64,000 nucleotides of DNA from Planctomycetaceae bacterium (GTDB taxonomy: Bacteria; Planctomycetota; Planctomycetia; Planctomycetales; Planctomycetaceae), in assembly GCA_029259815.1 (NCBI GenBank), contig JAJDEJ010000253.1, positions 1 through 64,000 on the forward strand, in the 5' to 3' direction. The position numbers were made by a program, and so were the translations under genes. The notes beneath the pieces are model-generated. The model saw only the letters and a list, made by a program, of their open reading frames with translations. It had not been told where the DNA came from and made no database searches. Positions within the stretch are counted from its first letter, which is position 1; each line of letters opens with the position of its first letter. Shown in pieces: positions 1-10,202 of this stretch.

Positions 1-2262
1 ACCTACGACCAGAAGGGGATGGAGCCGGTCGTGTTGCCCTCACGGTTCCCCAACCTGCTGGTCAACGGCTCCAACGGCATCGCGGTCGGCATGGCGACCA
101 GCATCCCGCCGCACAATCTCAACGAAGTCGTCTCTGCCGTCCAACTGCTGATCGACAACCCGGACGCCAGCACCGACGAATTGATTGACGTCCTGCCCGG
201 CCCCGACTTCCCGACAGGAGGCATCATCTGCGGTCGCATGGGGGTCCGCCAGGGTTACACCACCGGGCGATCCACCCTCACACTGCGGGCGAAGGTCGAC
301 TTCGAGACCGAGAAGAACTCCGAAGTGATCGTCGTCAAAGAGATCCCCTATCTCGAAACTCGCGACCGCATCAAGGAGAAACTCGAAGCCCTCATTCGCG
401 AGGATCGACTCAAAGGCGTCTCGCGAGTCGTTGATTACACAGACCGCAAGACACCCACGTGGCAGGTCCGCCTGCACATCTACCTCAAGCGGGACGCCGA
501 CCGCGAGGTCGTCCTCGCTCAGCTCTACAAGCTCTCGTCCCTGCAAACGACCATCAGCGTGATCCTGCTCGCCCTCGTTGGCAATCGACCGGAGACCCTC
601 TCGGTCAAGGAGCTGCTGCAGGAGTTCATCCGTCACCGGGTCACCGTCATCCGTCGTCGGACCGAGTACCTGCTCGCTGAGGCCCGCAGACGCAAGCACA
701 CGGTCGAAGGTCTGCTGATCGCACAGATCGACATCGATCAGATCATCAAGACCATTCGCGACTCCGCCAGTCGGGCAGAGGCCAAGATCGCATTGCAAGG
801 GATCGAGGTCGCCGCCGAACTGATCGCCCGCGCACTTGGCGAAGAAGGCTTCGGGCGATTCCAGGAAGAGCAGGGCGTTCAAACCGAATACTCGCTGTCG
901 GCCAATCAGTCGGAGGCGATCGTCAGCATGCAGCTCGGCTCGCTCGCCAACCTCGAACGCGAGAACCTGCAAGGTGAGCACAAACAACTTCTCGACGCGA
1001 TCGGCCAGCACCTCCACCTGCTCTCTGACGAAGCGAACATTCTCGCCGTCGTCCGCGAAGACATGGACGAACTCAAACGCAAGTTCCCCGCTCCACGACG
1101 CACCGAGATCAGCGAAGAGGAACTCACTGACGTCAACAAGGACGAGTTGATCGCCGAAGAGCCGATGGTGGTCACGCTCTCGCAACGAGGCTACGTTAAA
1201 CGTACGCCTCTCTCGACGTACCAGGCACAGAATCGAGGCGGCAAAGGCATCAAAGGAGCTAAGTCAGACGACGAGGATCCGATCGAACACTTGTTCGTCT
1301 CCAGCACTCACAGTTACCTGCTGTTCTTCACCAACTTCGGCAAGGTCTACTGGCAAAAGGTCTACGACCTGCCGCTGCAGGCTCGCACGGCGAAGGGCCG
1401 GGCACTGGTCAACCTGCTGCGACTCTCCGAAGACGAACGCGTGCAAGACTGCATCGACGTGCGGGAGTTTGACGACAAGCGTTGCCTACTGATGGCGACC
1501 CGCCGAGGCTTCGTCAAGAAGACGGCCCTCTCCGCCTACAGCCGCCCGATGAAGGGGGGGATCATCGCGATCAAGCTGGAAGACGATGACCGGCTCATCG
1601 ACGTGGTCAAAGTCTCACCCGGGCAGGACGTCGTCCTCAGCACGCAAAGCGGCATGTCAATCCGCTTCTGCGAGGAGGACGCGCGTGCGATGGGCCGCAA
1701 CTCTCGAGGTGTGAAAGGCATCACACTCAGCAAGGGGGACGAAGTCGTCGGCATGGTTGTCGCCGCCGAGGACCGCACGCTCCTCACCGCCTGCGAGAAC
1801 GGCTACGGCAAACGCACCCCCTTCGGCCTCGGCGATCTGGAAGACGACGCAGCTGATATCGAAGAGTCAGGAGATGACTCGGGCACCGAAGACGAAACCG
1901 CCTCAACCAGTTCAACCATGCGATACCGTCGCCAGAAGCGGGGCGGTAAGGGAGTCCGCGACATCAAGACCACGACTCGCAACGGCCCCGTCATCAGCAT
2001 CGTCTCCGTCAACGAGGGTGACGACATTCTGATGATCACCACCAACGGCAAGATCCAACGCATCCGAGCCGAGGACATCAGCATCATCGGACGAAACACC
2101 CAGGGCGTCCGCATCATGACCCTCGACGACGACGACAAACTCGCCGGCATCGCCCGTATCCCCGCCGTGGTCGCTGTGGAGGAGACGAATGAGAGCTCGG
2201 TTGCTCCTGATCAAGAGGCCACATCGATCCCAAGTGATGAAGCCGGAGCAAACGGAGATTGA
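1..2262 (+). CDS. gyrA: DNA gyrase subunit A, 3' part (5' end outside window)
   Basis: The reading frame is open from base 1, so this is the C-terminal ~753 residues of GyrA, the breakage-reunion subunit of gyrase. The first residues match the conserved [18 protein letters not shown] segment that follows the catalytic tyrosine, which lies upstream of the window. Coiled-coil and tower regions follow, then the C-terminal beta-pinwheel starting near base 1160. The GyrA box QNRGGKG in the first blade (about 1228-1248) marks a true gyrase rather than ParC. A second box-like QKRGGKG occurs near 1933. An acidic insert rich in Asp/Glu/Ser (about 1838-1908) precedes it, and the C-terminal tail is also acidic. 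Identification is secure. Confidence 0.97.
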   Translation, partial: TYDQKGMEPVVLPSRFPNLLVNGSNGIAVGMATSIPPHNLNEVVSAVQLLIDNPDASTDELIDVLPGPDFPTGGIICGRMGVRQGYTTGRSTLTLRAKVDFETEKNSEVIVVKEIPYLETRDRIKEKLEALIREDRLKGVSRVVDYTDRKTPTWQVRLHIYLKRDADREVVLAQLYKLSSLQTTISVILLALVGNRPETLSVKELLQEFIRHRVTVIRRRTEYLLAEARRRKHTVEGLLIAQIDIDQIIKTIRDSASRAEAKIALQGIEVAAELIARALGEEGFGRFQEEQGVQTEYSLSANQSEAIVSMQLGSLANLERENLQGEHKQLLDAIGQHLHLLSDEANILAVVREDMDELKRKFPAPRRTEISEEELTDVNKDELIAEEPMVVTLSQRGYVKRTPLSTYQAQNRGGKGIKGAKSDDEDPIEHLFVSSTHSYLLFFTNFGKVYWQKVYDLPLQARTAKGRALVNLLRLSEDERVQDCIDVREFDDKRCLLMATRRGFVKKTALSAYSRPMKGGIIAIKLEDDDRLIDVVKVSPGQDVVLSTQSGMSIRFCEEDARAMGRNSRGVKGITLSKGDEVVGMVVAAEDRTLLTACENGYGKRTPFGLGDLEDDAADIEESGDDSGTEDETASTSSTMRYRRQKRGGKGVRDIKTTTRNGPVISIVSVNEGDDILMITTNGKIQRIRAEDISIIGRNTQGVRIMTLDDDDKLAGIARIPAVVAVEETNESSVAPDQEATSIPSDEAGANGD

Positions 2263-2320
2263 CCTGCCTTGGTTCGACAAGAAATACTGATGGAGTCCGA
2301 AAACAATCCGAGGTGATGCG

Positions 2321-2938
2321 ATGGTAACCGAACTGATCCAGGAACCTGCGGTGGTGTCAGGCTTGACCGCGCCCCCGTTCCAACCGCGACGATTGACGCT
2401 TGAGGAGTATCGGACCATTCGTGATTCGGGTGTCCTCGACGACGGACCGAAGTTCGAATTTCTCGATGGATGGATTGTCTCAAAGATGACGCAAGGCACC
2501 GAACATGCGGCGGTCATTCAAATCGTTCAGAATTGGTTCATTAAACATCTGCCACCCGAATGGACCCTGCGCGTGCAGTCTGCAGTCGAGGCTGCCGGAA
2601 ACGAGCCAGAGCCTGACATTGCCGTCGTGAAAGGACCGGACACAAACTACCTTGATCATCACCCGGTCGGCGATGAGATCGGCTTGCTGATTGAGGTCGC
2701 CGAGACGTCGCTCGTCAAGGACCGTTTTAAGACACGCCTCTATGCCGAGGCGGGCACTCCTTTCTATTGGATCGTCAACCTCCGCGACCGACAGATTGAA
2801 GTTTTCCAAAACCCGTTGCCGAAAGGAGCGGGCTATCAGGATCACCACATCGCACTTGCAGGCGAGTCGCTGGAGTTCGTCGTGGACGACGTGACGGTGA
2901 AGATAAAGGTCTCCGACATCCTGCCGAACATCGCCTAA
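2321..2938 (+). CDS. Uma2 family (DUF820) PD-(D/E)XK nuclease-like protein
   Basis: A 205-residue protein. It shows the Uma2 pattern: an N-terminal LTLEEYRTI segment, a YEL-like FEFLDGWIV strand, EPDIAVV supplying an acidic active-site residue, LLIEVAETS supplying the next, and YWIVNLRDRQIEVF. These families have a restriction-endonuclease fold and are heavily expanded in cyanobacteria and planctomycetes; their cellular role is not established. It sits alone between gyrA and rfbB with 58 and 36 bases on either side. Family assignment is firm, function is not. Confidence 0.88.
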   Translation: MVTELIQEPAVVSGLTAPPFQPRRLTLEEYRTIRDSGVLDDGPKFEFLDGWIVSKMTQGTEHAAVIQIVQNWFIKHLPPEWTLRVQSAVEAAGNEPEPDIAVVKGPDTNYLDHHPVGDEIGLLIEVAETSLVKDRFKTRLYAEAGTPFYWIVNLRDRQIEVFQNPLPKGAGYQDHHIALAGESLEFVVDDVTVKIKVSDILPNIA

Positions 2939-2974
2939 TCCCTCACGAACCGATCGCTGCTGCGAAGGAACAAC

Positions 2975-4006
2975 ATGGAACGGATCATCGTCACCGGAGG
3001 ATGCGGGTTTATCGGATCGAACTTTGTGCGGCATTTGCTCGCGACCGACCCGGACCTGTCAATCGTCAACATCGACAAGCTGACTTACGCCGGCAACCCG
3101 GAGAACCTCGCAGACGTCGAGGACGATGCCCGGTACACCTTCAAGCACGGCGACATCTGCGACGCCGCGTTCGTCGACTCGGTAATAAGCGAAGGAAGTG
3201 TTGACGCAGTCGTCAACTTTGCGGCGGAGAGTCACGTTGACCGCAGCATTCTCGACTCGGGCCCCTTCGTGCAGACCAACATCGTCGGCACGCAGGTTCT
3301 CCTCGATGCGGCTCGTAAGCACGAGGTGCCGCGTTACGTGCAGGTGTCGACGGACGAGGTCTACGGATCATTGGGCGATGAAGGCTTCTTCACCGAAGAC
3401 ACCCCGCTGGCTCCGAACAGCCCGTACTCTGCCTCGAAGACGGCGGCCGATCTGCTGGTCCGCAGCTACTGTCACACGTTTGAGTTCCCCGGCATCATCA
3501 CCCGCTGCTCGAACAACTACGGGCCGTATCAGTTCCCGGAGAAACTCCTGCCGCTGTTCATCTCCAATCTCATGGCAGACAAATCGGTGCCCGTTTACGG
3601 CAAGGGCGAGAATGTCCGCGACTGGATTCATGTCCTCGACCACTGCCGAGGGATCGAAGCGGCCATGCGCAAGGGCCGGGTTGGCGAGGTCTACAACTTC
3701 GGCGGCAAGTGTGAGATGCAGAACATCGCCCTCACCAAGCTGTTGCTCAAGCTCTTGGATAAGCCGGAGTCACTGATTACGTACGTCACTGATCGCCCCG
3801 GTCACGATCTGCGCTACGCGATTGACTGTAGTAAGGCGGAAAGCGAACTCGGCTGGGAACCTCAGATCGATTTCGAGACGGGCCTCAACGACACCATCCA
3901 GTGGTATCAGGACCACGAAGAATGGGTCGACCGCATCAAGTCCGGCGAGTACACCAAGTACTACGAAGAACAGTACGGCGAGCGCATGAGCGCCGAGAAT
4001 TCATAA
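2975..4006 (+). CDS. rfbB: dTDP-glucose 4,6-dehydratase
   Basis: A 343-residue extended SDR enzyme converting dTDP-glucose to dTDP-4-keto-6-deoxyglucose, the first committed step to dTDP-rhamnose and other deoxysugars. Visible are the NAD-binding GGCGFIGSN at the N terminus, the FAAESHVDRS motif, STDEVYGSLG, the catalytic YSASKTAAD (Tyr/Lys) and the substrate-loop NNYGPYQFPEKL. The ATG at 2975 lies behind a GAAGGAAC ribosome-binding site. Length matches the family. It is followed by ugd, so the pair probably supplies sugar nucleotides for envelope polysaccharide. A long perfect hairpin separates the two genes. Confidence 0.96.
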   Translation: MERIIVTGGCGFIGSNFVRHLLATDPDLSIVNIDKLTYAGNPENLADVEDDARYTFKHGDICDAAFVDSVISEGSVDAVVNFAAESHVDRSILDSGPFVQTNIVGTQVLLDAARKHEVPRYVQVSTDEVYGSLGDEGFFTEDTPLAPNSPYSASKTAADLLVRSYCHTFEFPGIITRCSNNYGPYQFPEKLLPLFISNLMADKSVPVYGKGENVRDWIHVLDHCRGIEAAMRKGRVGEVYNFGGKCEMQNIALTKLLLKLLDKPESLITYVTDRPGHDLRYAIDCSKAESELGWEPQIDFETGLNDTIQWYQDHEEWVDRIKSGEYTKYYEEQYGERMSAENS

Positions 4007-4015
4007 CACTCCCAA

Positions 4016-4085
4016 AAGCCCACGGGCTACGCCCCGTGGGTCTGAATGAGCAAACAGTGACCCACGGGGCGTAGCCCGTGGGCTT
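4016..4085. repeat. Perfect 27-bp inverted repeat (family R1), hairpin between rfbB and ugd
   Basis: Arms at 4016-4042 and 4059-4085 are exact reverse complements (core CCCACGGGCTACGCCCCGTGGG) around a 16-nt loop. Single arms of the same family occur at 59793-59819 and, with one change, at 61565-61591. The right arm contains a GTG in the ugd frame that would create a false upstream start. No T-run follows, so it is not a classic terminator, but it may block or stabilise the transcript. Confidence 0.93.
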
Positions 4086-4110
4086 GAGTTCGACAGACAG
4101 GAGCAGCCTC

Positions 4111-5424
4111 GTGAAAGTTGTGATGATCGGTACCGGTTACGTGGGACTCGTAACCGGGACGTGCTTTGCAGATAGTGGCAACGAAGTCACGTGTGTCGAT
4201 ATTGATAAACGGAAAGTTGCACGGCTCAAGGAAGGCGACATCCCCATCTATGAGCCGGGACTGACGGAAATGGTACTCAGGAACGTCAAGGGTGATCGGC
4301 TGTCGTTCACCACAGATGTCACCGACTGCGTGCCGGAAGCGAAGTGCGTCTTCCTCGCCGTCGGCACGCCGCAATCGGATGACGGCGCCGCTGACCTGAA
4401 GTACATCATGGCTGCTGCCGAGTCGATTGCACCACATCTGGCGGATGATGCCGTGGTGGTGGTCAAGAGTACCGTCCCAGTCGGCACGAATCAGAAGGTC
4501 GCCGATCTGCTCAAGGAGAAAGCGGGACGAGAAATCGACGTCGCTTCGAACCCGGAGTTCCTCAAAGAGGGCTGTGCGATCGACGACTTCACAAAACCAG
4601 ACCGCGTCGTCGTTGGGGTGGAACGAGAAGACGTCGCGGAGGTGTTGCAGGAGTTGTATCGGCCTTTCCTGCGCACCGACAAACCATTCATTGCGATGAA
4701 CCGCGAGAGTGCAGAGATGACGAAATACGTCGCCAACTGCCTGCTGGCGACGAAGATCAGTTTCATCAATGAGATGGCCAACTTGTGTGAGCAAGTGGGT
4801 GCAGACATCAACGACGTCCGTCGCGGCATCGGCCACGATCAACGGATCGGCTTTGCCTTTCTGTTCCCTGGCGTCGGTTACGGAGGATCGTGCTTCCCCA
4901 AAGATGTGCGGGCTCTCAATCACGTCGCCCACGAGAAAGGGCTGACGATGACGATGCTCGAAGCGGTCGACGACATCAACGACCGGCAGAAGTCGGTCCT
5001 GTTTGGCAAGCTCGATCGCCATTTCGGCAGCGACCTCAAAGGGAAGAAGATCGCCATCTGGGGTCTCGCCTTCAAACCCCGTACCGACGACATCAGAGAA
5101 GCTCCGTCACTCGTACTCATCAGGCAACTCCTCGACGCGGGAGCCGAAGTGCATGTGCATGACCCCGTCGCGATGGAGAATGTTCAGCAGGAACTGGGCG
5201 ATGCGATCACGTACCACAAGCACCAGTACGACGCACTCCCCGATGCGGACGCCCTCGCAATCGTCACTGAGTGGAACGAGTACCGCAACCCGGACTTCGA
5301 CTACCTCAGGCACAAGATGAAATCCCCCGTGATCTTCGACGGTCGCAACCTGTACAATCCACAGAAGATGGTTGAAGAGGGCTTCACGTACTCGGGGATT
5401 GGTTTGTACGTGCCGCAGTCATGA
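4111..5424 (+). CDS. ugd: UDP-glucose 6-dehydrogenase
   Basis: A 437-residue enzyme oxidising UDP-glucose to UDP-glucuronate with NAD+. The N-terminal Rossmann motif [10 protein letters not shown], the middle-domain STVPVGT, and the catalytic cysteine loop [10 protein letters not shown] are all present, followed by a C-terminal UDP-binding domain with [18 protein letters not shown] place the start at the GTG at 4111, preceded by ACAGGAG, because it puts the Rossmann strand right at the N terminus; a GTG at 4078 in the same frame lies inside the R1 repeat arm and is unlikely. The next gene overlaps the stop (ATGA). Confidence 0.95.
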   Translation: MKVVMIGTGYVGLVTGTCFADSGNEVTCVDIDKRKVARLKEGDIPIYEPGLTEMVLRNVKGDRLSFTTDVTDCVPEAKCVFLAVGTPQSDDGAADLKYIMAAAESIAPHLADDAVVVVKSTVPVGTNQKVADLLKEKAGREIDVASNPEFLKEGCAIDDFTKPDRVVVGVEREDVAEVLQELYRPFLRTDKPFIAMNRESAEMTKYVANCLLATKISFINEMANLCEQVGADINDVRRGIGHDQRIGFAFLFPGVGYGGSCFPKDVRALNHVAHEKGLTMTMLEAVDDINDRQKSVLFGKLDRHFGSDLKGKKIAIWGLAFKPRTDDIREAPSLVLIRQLLDAGAEVHVHDPVAMENVQQELGDAITYHKHQYDALPDADALAIVTEWNEYRNPDFDYLRHKMKSPVIFDGRNLYNPQKMVEEGFTYSGIGLYVPQS

Positions 5425-5924
5425 GCGAGCAGGAAGCGACCGAAGGCAGAACGGTCCCGTCTGTCGAGACGGCAGCACCATTGAAGCCAAACCTCCGGCA
5501 GCGAGTGAAGTCGATCGCCGCCGCCGTCATTTTGATTGCCATCTTTGCGACCCCGATCGCAGGCTTCATCTGGCTTAGAGGCACGATCGTGCGTGAGACA
5601 GAGATGAATGCCCTCTGGCACACGCAGACCATGCTCATCCGACATCTCGTCCGCACGCGCGGCGATTGGCCTGCGTCATGGGATGATCTGGAAGAGGACT
5701 TTCAGCCCACCAACAAGTCGCACCGCACGGATTCATCAAGCACACTTCACGCCTATGTCGAGGTCGACTTTGAAGTCGACCCGCAAACTGCCGATGTCGA
5801 TGAGACTGACGAACCGCCATCTTTTATCGCTCTCAAGAGTGGTCGTCTCGAAGGCGAGACCCAAAAGGCAAATCGGCAGTTGCGGGAGTACATTGGCAAG
5901 TCCCAGAATCGTGCTGAGAAATGA
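5421..5924 (+). CDS. Unknown single-pass membrane protein
   Basis: A 167-residue protein I do not recognise. The start overlaps the ugd stop by four bases (ATGA), indicating translational coupling. A basic stretch (about residues 25-31) precedes one hydrophobic helix (about 32-52), then a segment with [21 protein letters not shown], which resembles short sequences found in planctomycete pseudopilin-like proteins, and an acidic middle. The C-terminal part is presumably extracytoplasmic. Coupling to ugd hints at an envelope role, but this is inference from position only. Confidence 0.7.
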   Translation: MSEQEATEGRTVPSVETAAPLKPNLRQRVKSIAAAVILIAIFATPIAGFIWLRGTIVRETEMNALWHTQTMLIRHLVRTRGDWPASWDDLEEDFQPTNKSHRTDSSSTLHAYVEVDFEVDPQTADVDETDEPPSFIALKSGRLEGETQKANRQLREYIGKSQNRAEK

Positions 5925-6014
5925 CGAAGGGGGCGTCGCTAGTCGTCCCGATGACGTCTGAGTACAATCCGGAGAACCTCTATTCTCTACGAGTTCACAC
6001 CCCAAAGAAGACTC

Positions 6015-7122
6015 ATGGACTCCGAACTTCGCGACACTTGCACGGGACTTTTACAGCGCATTGTTCAGCTGAAGGACTCTCTTTGACTATGACGTCAAAC
6101 TGAACCGCCTCGCGAAAATTGAGGAGGAGATGGCTGCGCCGAAATTCTGGGATGACTCAGAGGCCGCTCAGAAGACGGTCGGTCAACTCACACGCTTAAA
6201 GGCAGCAACCAAACAACTCGGCGAACTGATCACCACAGGCGATGACCTCGAGGTGCTCATGGAGTTTGCCGACGAGGACGAATCCGGGGACTCCGAGACC
6301 GAGCTGCGCACAGCAGTCGAGCATCTCAAGAAACAACTGGACGCCACCGAACTCCAGGCGGCCATGCGCAATCCCGAGGACGCGGGTGACGCTTACGTCG
6401 CCATTCAAGCTGGTGAAGGGGGAACCGACGCTGCCGATTTCGCGGAAATGCTCGAACGCATGTACCTCCGCTGGGCCGAGAACAACGGCTACAAAGTCGA
6501 GGGAATCGATCGGTCCGACGGTGAAGAAGCCGGCATCCGCAACACGACACTGCTGATCAAGGGCCCGTACGCCTACGGCTATCTCAAAGGGGAGACGGGC
6601 AATCACCGTCTCGTCCGCATCAGCCCGTTCGACGCGGCAGGCCGGCGACAGACATCGTTCGCGGCAGTCGATGTCACGCCAGACTTCGGAGACGATGCTG
6701 ATATCGAAGTCGACTGGGACAAAGAGGTGCGAGAAGACACGATGCGGGCCGGCGGGGCAGGGGGGCAGCACGTCAACAAGACGGAATCCGCTGTCCGCCT
6801 CACTCACCTGGAGACGAACCTGGTCGTCTACTGCCAGAACGAACGCTCCCAGCACAAGAATCGCGCGACGGCTCGCAAGATGCTGCTCGCCAAGCTGTAT
6901 CAAATGCAGCAGGATGAACGGGACGCGGAGATCGCTGCCCGACGCGGAGAGAAATCCCGCATCGGCTTCGGTGGTCAGACCATCCGCCACTACGTCCTGC
7001 AGCCGCAACAGTTCGTCAAGGACGACCGCATGGACCTCAAGACGAGTAATCCCTTCGAGGTGCTCGATGGCGCAATCGAACCGCTCATTGATGCGTACTT
7101 GCGATGGAGCATTGCCAAGTAG
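6015..7122 (+). CDS. prfB: Peptide chain release factor 2, expressed by programmed +1 frameshift
   Basis: RF2 terminates translation at UGA and UAA. The first 23 codons run from ATG 6015 to an in-frame TGA at 6084-6086; shifting +1 at CTT TGA C (6081-6087) continues with [16 protein letters not shown] into the main frame, giving about 368 residues, the normal RF2 length. The codon-recognition SPF motif ([10 protein letters not shown]) marks RF2 rather than RF1, and the hydrolysis motif GGQ appears as [10 protein letters not shown]. The internal Shine-Dalgarno-like AAGGA at 6072-6076 lies four bases before the slippery CTT. Coding that begins only at the ATG at 6130 would miss the first ~38 residues. 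Confidence 0.96.
6072..6087 (+). promoter_or_regulatory. prfB programmed +1 frameshift site
   Basis: The elements are AAGGA (6072-6076), slippery CTT (6081-6083), UGA stop (6084-6086) and a following C. This is the classic autoregulatory arrangement: when RF2 is scarce the ribosome pauses at UGA and slips into the +1 frame, making more RF2. Spacer of four bases is close to that of the well-known E. coli site. Confidence 0.92.
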
Positions 7123-7182
7123 TTCGAAAATCGGCGTCCTCCCTTGATCATTAAGAACCACGGAAAAGACGGAAGGCACGGA

Positions 7183-8499
7183 ATGATTCGCTTTCAACCT
7201 CGTTGTGTCTGCATGCTGGGTCTCCTCGCTCTGTTGGCGAACGCATCATGCTCGCAGAGTCCGCCGACAACGCCGACGTCTGCTGAGGCAGAGGTGACGG
7301 AGAGCACAAGCGTCTCGGATAACGCGACAGCCGAGTCTCAAGCAACTGCCATCGAGTATCACAATCCTCTCTCTCCGGAGCAGATTACCGACGGCTGGAT
7401 CAGCCTGTTCGACGGACAGACATTGTATGGGTGGGTGTCCAACGAGGATTCGGTCAATTGGCACGTCGCGGACGGGTGCATCACTTCCGATGAAGGAGAG
7501 AAGGGCCTGTTGCATACGAGTGTGCCGTTCGCTGATTACGAACTGCAGTGTGACTTCCGCTTCGACCCAGGGGGAAACAGTGGCCTGTTCTTGCGGACCA
7601 AACATGTCCCGGAGAACGCACAAACCGATTGCTACGAGCTTAACCTCGCTGATGACCATCCGACGGGTCACACCACCGGCAGCTATGTTGATTTGAAGCA
7701 AACGGACGAACCGATTGTGGCTTCAGGAGACTGGCACACGTTTCACGTCACGCTCGATGGGGACCATTCAGTCGTCCGGCTCGACGGCGAAGTGGTCCTC
7801 GATTTCACGGACGACCAGCCTGACGGGCCGCGTTCTGGCTTCGTCGGACTCCAGCGCAATCAGGGCAAAGTGGAGTTCAAGAACATCCTGCTCAAGCCGC
7901 TCAACATGACTGACCTGTTCAACGGCACCGATCTCACCGGCTGGCGGAAGGTGCCCGGCTCGCAAAGTGAGTTCGCGGTCGAGGACGGGACGATTCATGT
8001 CACGGCTGAAAAGCAGGGCTTCCTCGAAACCGAAGGCACGTACGGCGACTTCGTTTTCCAAGCTGAGTCGATCTGCCATCGCGACCCAGGGCAAGGCGGG
8101 GAGCCGCTCAACAGTGGCTACTTCTTCCGGGCCAAACCGGGAACAGAAGAGGCTCCCTCGCACGGCTATGAGGTGCAGATTCACAACGGCTGGGAAGGGG
8201 ACGACCGCACCAAACCGACGAACGCCGGCACCGGAGCCATCTTCCGCCGCACCGAGGCCCGTCGTGTCATCCCCAGCGACAACGAATGGTTCACCACGAC
8301 CCTCGTCGCCGCCGGCCCCCACATCGCCGTGTGGGTGGACGGCTACCAAGTCACCGACTGGGAAGACACCCGCGAGCCCAGCGACAATCCCCGCGAAGGT
8401 CTGCGTGTCGCACCGGGCCACATCAGTCTGCAAGGCCATGACCCGACGACCGACCTCTCCTTCCGCGATCTGCATGTCGCTGAGATTCCTGAGCACTGA
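7183..8499 (+). CDS. Lipoprotein with two tandem DUF1080 (3-keto-disaccharide hydrolase) domains
   Basis: A 438-residue secreted protein. I use the ATG at 7183 (behind GGAAGG) because it starts a signal peptide ending at NASC, a weak lipobox; an upstream TTG at 7144 is less likely. Two DUF1080/LamG-like beta-sandwich domains follow: the first begins DGWISLFDGQTLYGW and includes GGNSGLFLR; the second begins LFNGTDLTGWRKV and includes NSGYFFRAKPG and GYEVQIHN. The family includes 3-keto-glycoside hydrolases and is greatly expanded in Planctomycetes. A duplicated domain in one chain is common there. Substrate cannot be told from sequence. Confidence 0.87.
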   Translation: MIRFQPRCVCMLGLLALLANASCSQSPPTTPTSAEAEVTESTSVSDNATAESQATAIEYHNPLSPEQITDGWISLFDGQTLYGWVSNEDSVNWHVADGCITSDEGEKGLLHTSVPFADYELQCDFRFDPGGNSGLFLRTKHVPENAQTDCYELNLADDHPTGHTTGSYVDLKQTDEPIVASGDWHTFHVTLDGDHSVVRLDGEVVLDFTDDQPDGPRSGFVGLQRNQGKVEFKNILLKPLNMTDLFNGTDLTGWRKVPGSQSEFAVEDGTIHVTAEKQGFLETEGTYGDFVFQAESICHRDPGQGGEPLNSGYFFRAKPGTEEAPSHGYEVQIHNGWEGDDRTKPTNAGTGAIFRRTEARRVIPSDNEWFTTTLVAAGPHIAVWVDGYQVTDWEDTREPSDNPREGLRVAPGHISLQGHDPTTDLSFRDLHVAEIPEH

Positions 8500-8500
8500 A

Positions 8501-8607
8501 AGTAGCCGTCACGCTCCGCGTGACGAGCAGGGCAAGTGCGGACTCACAACAAGCTCGAACACGCACAAGCGTCGGTGTCATCACGACGGAGCGTGATGAC
8601 TACTATT
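8501..8607. repeat. Palindromic repeat pair between convergent genes (family R11)
   Basis: Two related palindromes, 8501-8527 (core GTCACGCTCCGCGTGAC) and 8579-8605 (core TCACGACGGAGCGTGA), face each other with outer AGTAG and CTACT ends. They fill the gap between the convergent DUF1080 gene and the ABC permease, where they could act as a bidirectional transcription barrier. Confidence 0.7.
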
Positions 8608-8609
8608 CT

Positions 8610-10115
8610 TCAGGTCCGAAAGTAAAGATCCCGCTTGAGCGCCACTGCAGCAGCGATCGTCACAATCGCACTGATCGTACACGCGATCGCGACAGCCACT
8701 GCGGCGCCTCCGAGCGCCTGACGCATGGTACTCCCGTGGGATGTGTGTTCGACTTGCCACAGCAGGTCGCCAATCGAGACGGACCGCAATGATGGAAACA
8801 CTTCGGGCACAAGGAGAATCACCATCGCCCCACAAGCAGCGAGGATCACGGCATAAACAGGCTGTCGCACCGTGCATGCACAGAAGACTCCGAGGCTGTA
8901 GACGACCAGACTCATCAGTGGCAGGAATGCGAGCAGCCAGACCTCTCGAAACTCCAGGGCTGTTCCCGCACTCAACACCGTCACCGGTGACAGGAAGAAC
9001 AAGGCGATGGCTGCGTATCCGGCCCCGTAACGCAACCAAAACCACTGTGTCGGAGCGATCGGTCGTGACCGCCAGAACGTGTGCAACTTCGGCTGCAGGT
9101 CGTTGGTGAATCCCACGGCTCCAATCATCAACGAAACGGCAGCGGTGGCAAGCATCAGAAAAACCGGCATCAGTTGTCGCCACAAATCCAGACGACGAGC
9201 CGAATCCACACTGGTCACCACGAGCAACACGAAGGCGACAGCGACACCGCTGAGGCAGACAGGAATCGACTCCCGCCACTGGAGCCAGACCAGAGCGGTG
9301 GCCGGAGACGTCCGCGGCTGGCGAAGCCCCCCGATATTCCGCATCCGCTGCCAGCGATCGAACCGCTGCATCAATGGCTCGACTTGCCCGTATCGCAACG
9401 TCATGACCGCACACAGTGCCGCGAGTACGAGCACCTGCCAAACGACCGCGAGAGGGATGATGTTTTTCCTCAACTGGTCGGCAGAGTAGACCCATGTAAA
9501 CCCGCTCAACGGGGTGGACATCACTCCAAGTGCGGCGAAAGGTGAAGCGATACCCCTGTTGGGGCCAGAACTCATCGGCCCGTCATAATTTGCAAGGCAC
9601 CAAATCGAGAAAGGCAGCAACACAAACGTCACGACCAGACCAATCAATGCCGCTCGCAGTTCGGTCCGTTGGTTGGCAGCGATTGCAACAATCCACGCGT
9701 ACAGATTGGCTGCCATCACGCCTCCCGCAACAACCGCGTGCCAACTGGAGAAGCGGGAGTCCGGTACGAAACCTTCAATAAACAGCCCAGAAAACCCCAC
9801 CATCCAGATCGGGATCAACATGACGCCGAGACCGCACAACCATCGCACCAGTGCAGACTGCCAAAGAGCCACTGGTTGTGACGCGACAAAGGAAATCGTT
9901 CCCTGAGAGGTCTCCGACGCTGAGACCGTCATCCCCACGAAGAGGGGAGCCACGAACGCATATCCCATACAGGCTATCATCGCAGTCTGAGGCACTTCAT
10001 CCCATTCGCCATAACCGCAAGCAAGAAAGACTGCCATCGCAATTGCACACAGCGACAGCAGTTGCCAGCGGTGTTCGAGCCACTCTTTGCGGAGAAGGTT
10101 GAGCCAGATGTGCAT
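8610..10115 (-). CDS. ABC-2 type transporter permease
   Basis: A 501-residue integral membrane protein with about twelve hydrophobic segments arranged in two similar halves, typical of ABC-2 permeases. Segments such as MAVFLACGYGEWD at the N terminus and PLFVGMTVSASETSQGTISF resemble the TMD of multidrug/lantibiotic-type exporters. It lies downstream of an ATPase gene and a GntR/YtrA regulator on the same strand, so it is most likely the membrane part of that exporter. The gap to the ATPase gene is 87 bases. Substrate is unknown. Confidence 0.8.
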   Translation of the reverse strand: MHIWLNLLRKEWLEHRWQLLSLCAIAMAVFLACGYGEWDEVPQTAMIACMGYAFVAPLFVGMTVSASETSQGTISFVASQPVALWQSALVRWLCGLGVMLIPIWMVGFSGLFIEGFVPDSRFSSWHAVVAGGVMAANLYAWIVAIAANQRTELRAALIGLVVTFVLLPFSIWCLANYDGPMSSGPNRGIASPFAALGVMSTPLSGFTWVYSADQLRKNIIPLAVVWQVLVLAALCAVMTLRYGQVEPLMQRFDRWQRMRNIGGLRQPRTSPATALVWLQWRESIPVCLSGVAVAFVLLVVTSVDSARRLDLWRQLMPVFLMLATAAVSLMIGAVGFTNDLQPKLHTFWRSRPIAPTQWFWLRYGAGYAAIALFFLSPVTVLSAGTALEFREVWLLAFLPLMSLVVYSLGVFCACTVRQPVYAVILAACGAMVILLVPEVFPSLRSVSIGDLLWQVEHTSHGSTMRQALGGAAVAVAIACTISAIVTIAAAVALKRDLYFRT

Positions 10116-10202
10116 GGTTGCGTCTCGTCAGGAGCAAATGGGGCGTGCCTTGATCCCCTTCCTGACGGTCGGGGCTGGTGTAGGGTTTGATGATTCGGGG
10201 GA

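Noticed and set aside
4027-5022. 331-residue minus-strand frame opposite ugd.
   Set aside because: It begins in the R1 hairpin region and mirrors a clear UDP-glucose dehydrogenase.
6084-6086. In-frame TGA near the start of prfB, which could mark a pseudogene.
   Set aside because: The CTT-TGA-C context, upstream AAGGA and uninterrupted RF2 sequence in the +1 frame fit a programmed frameshift.
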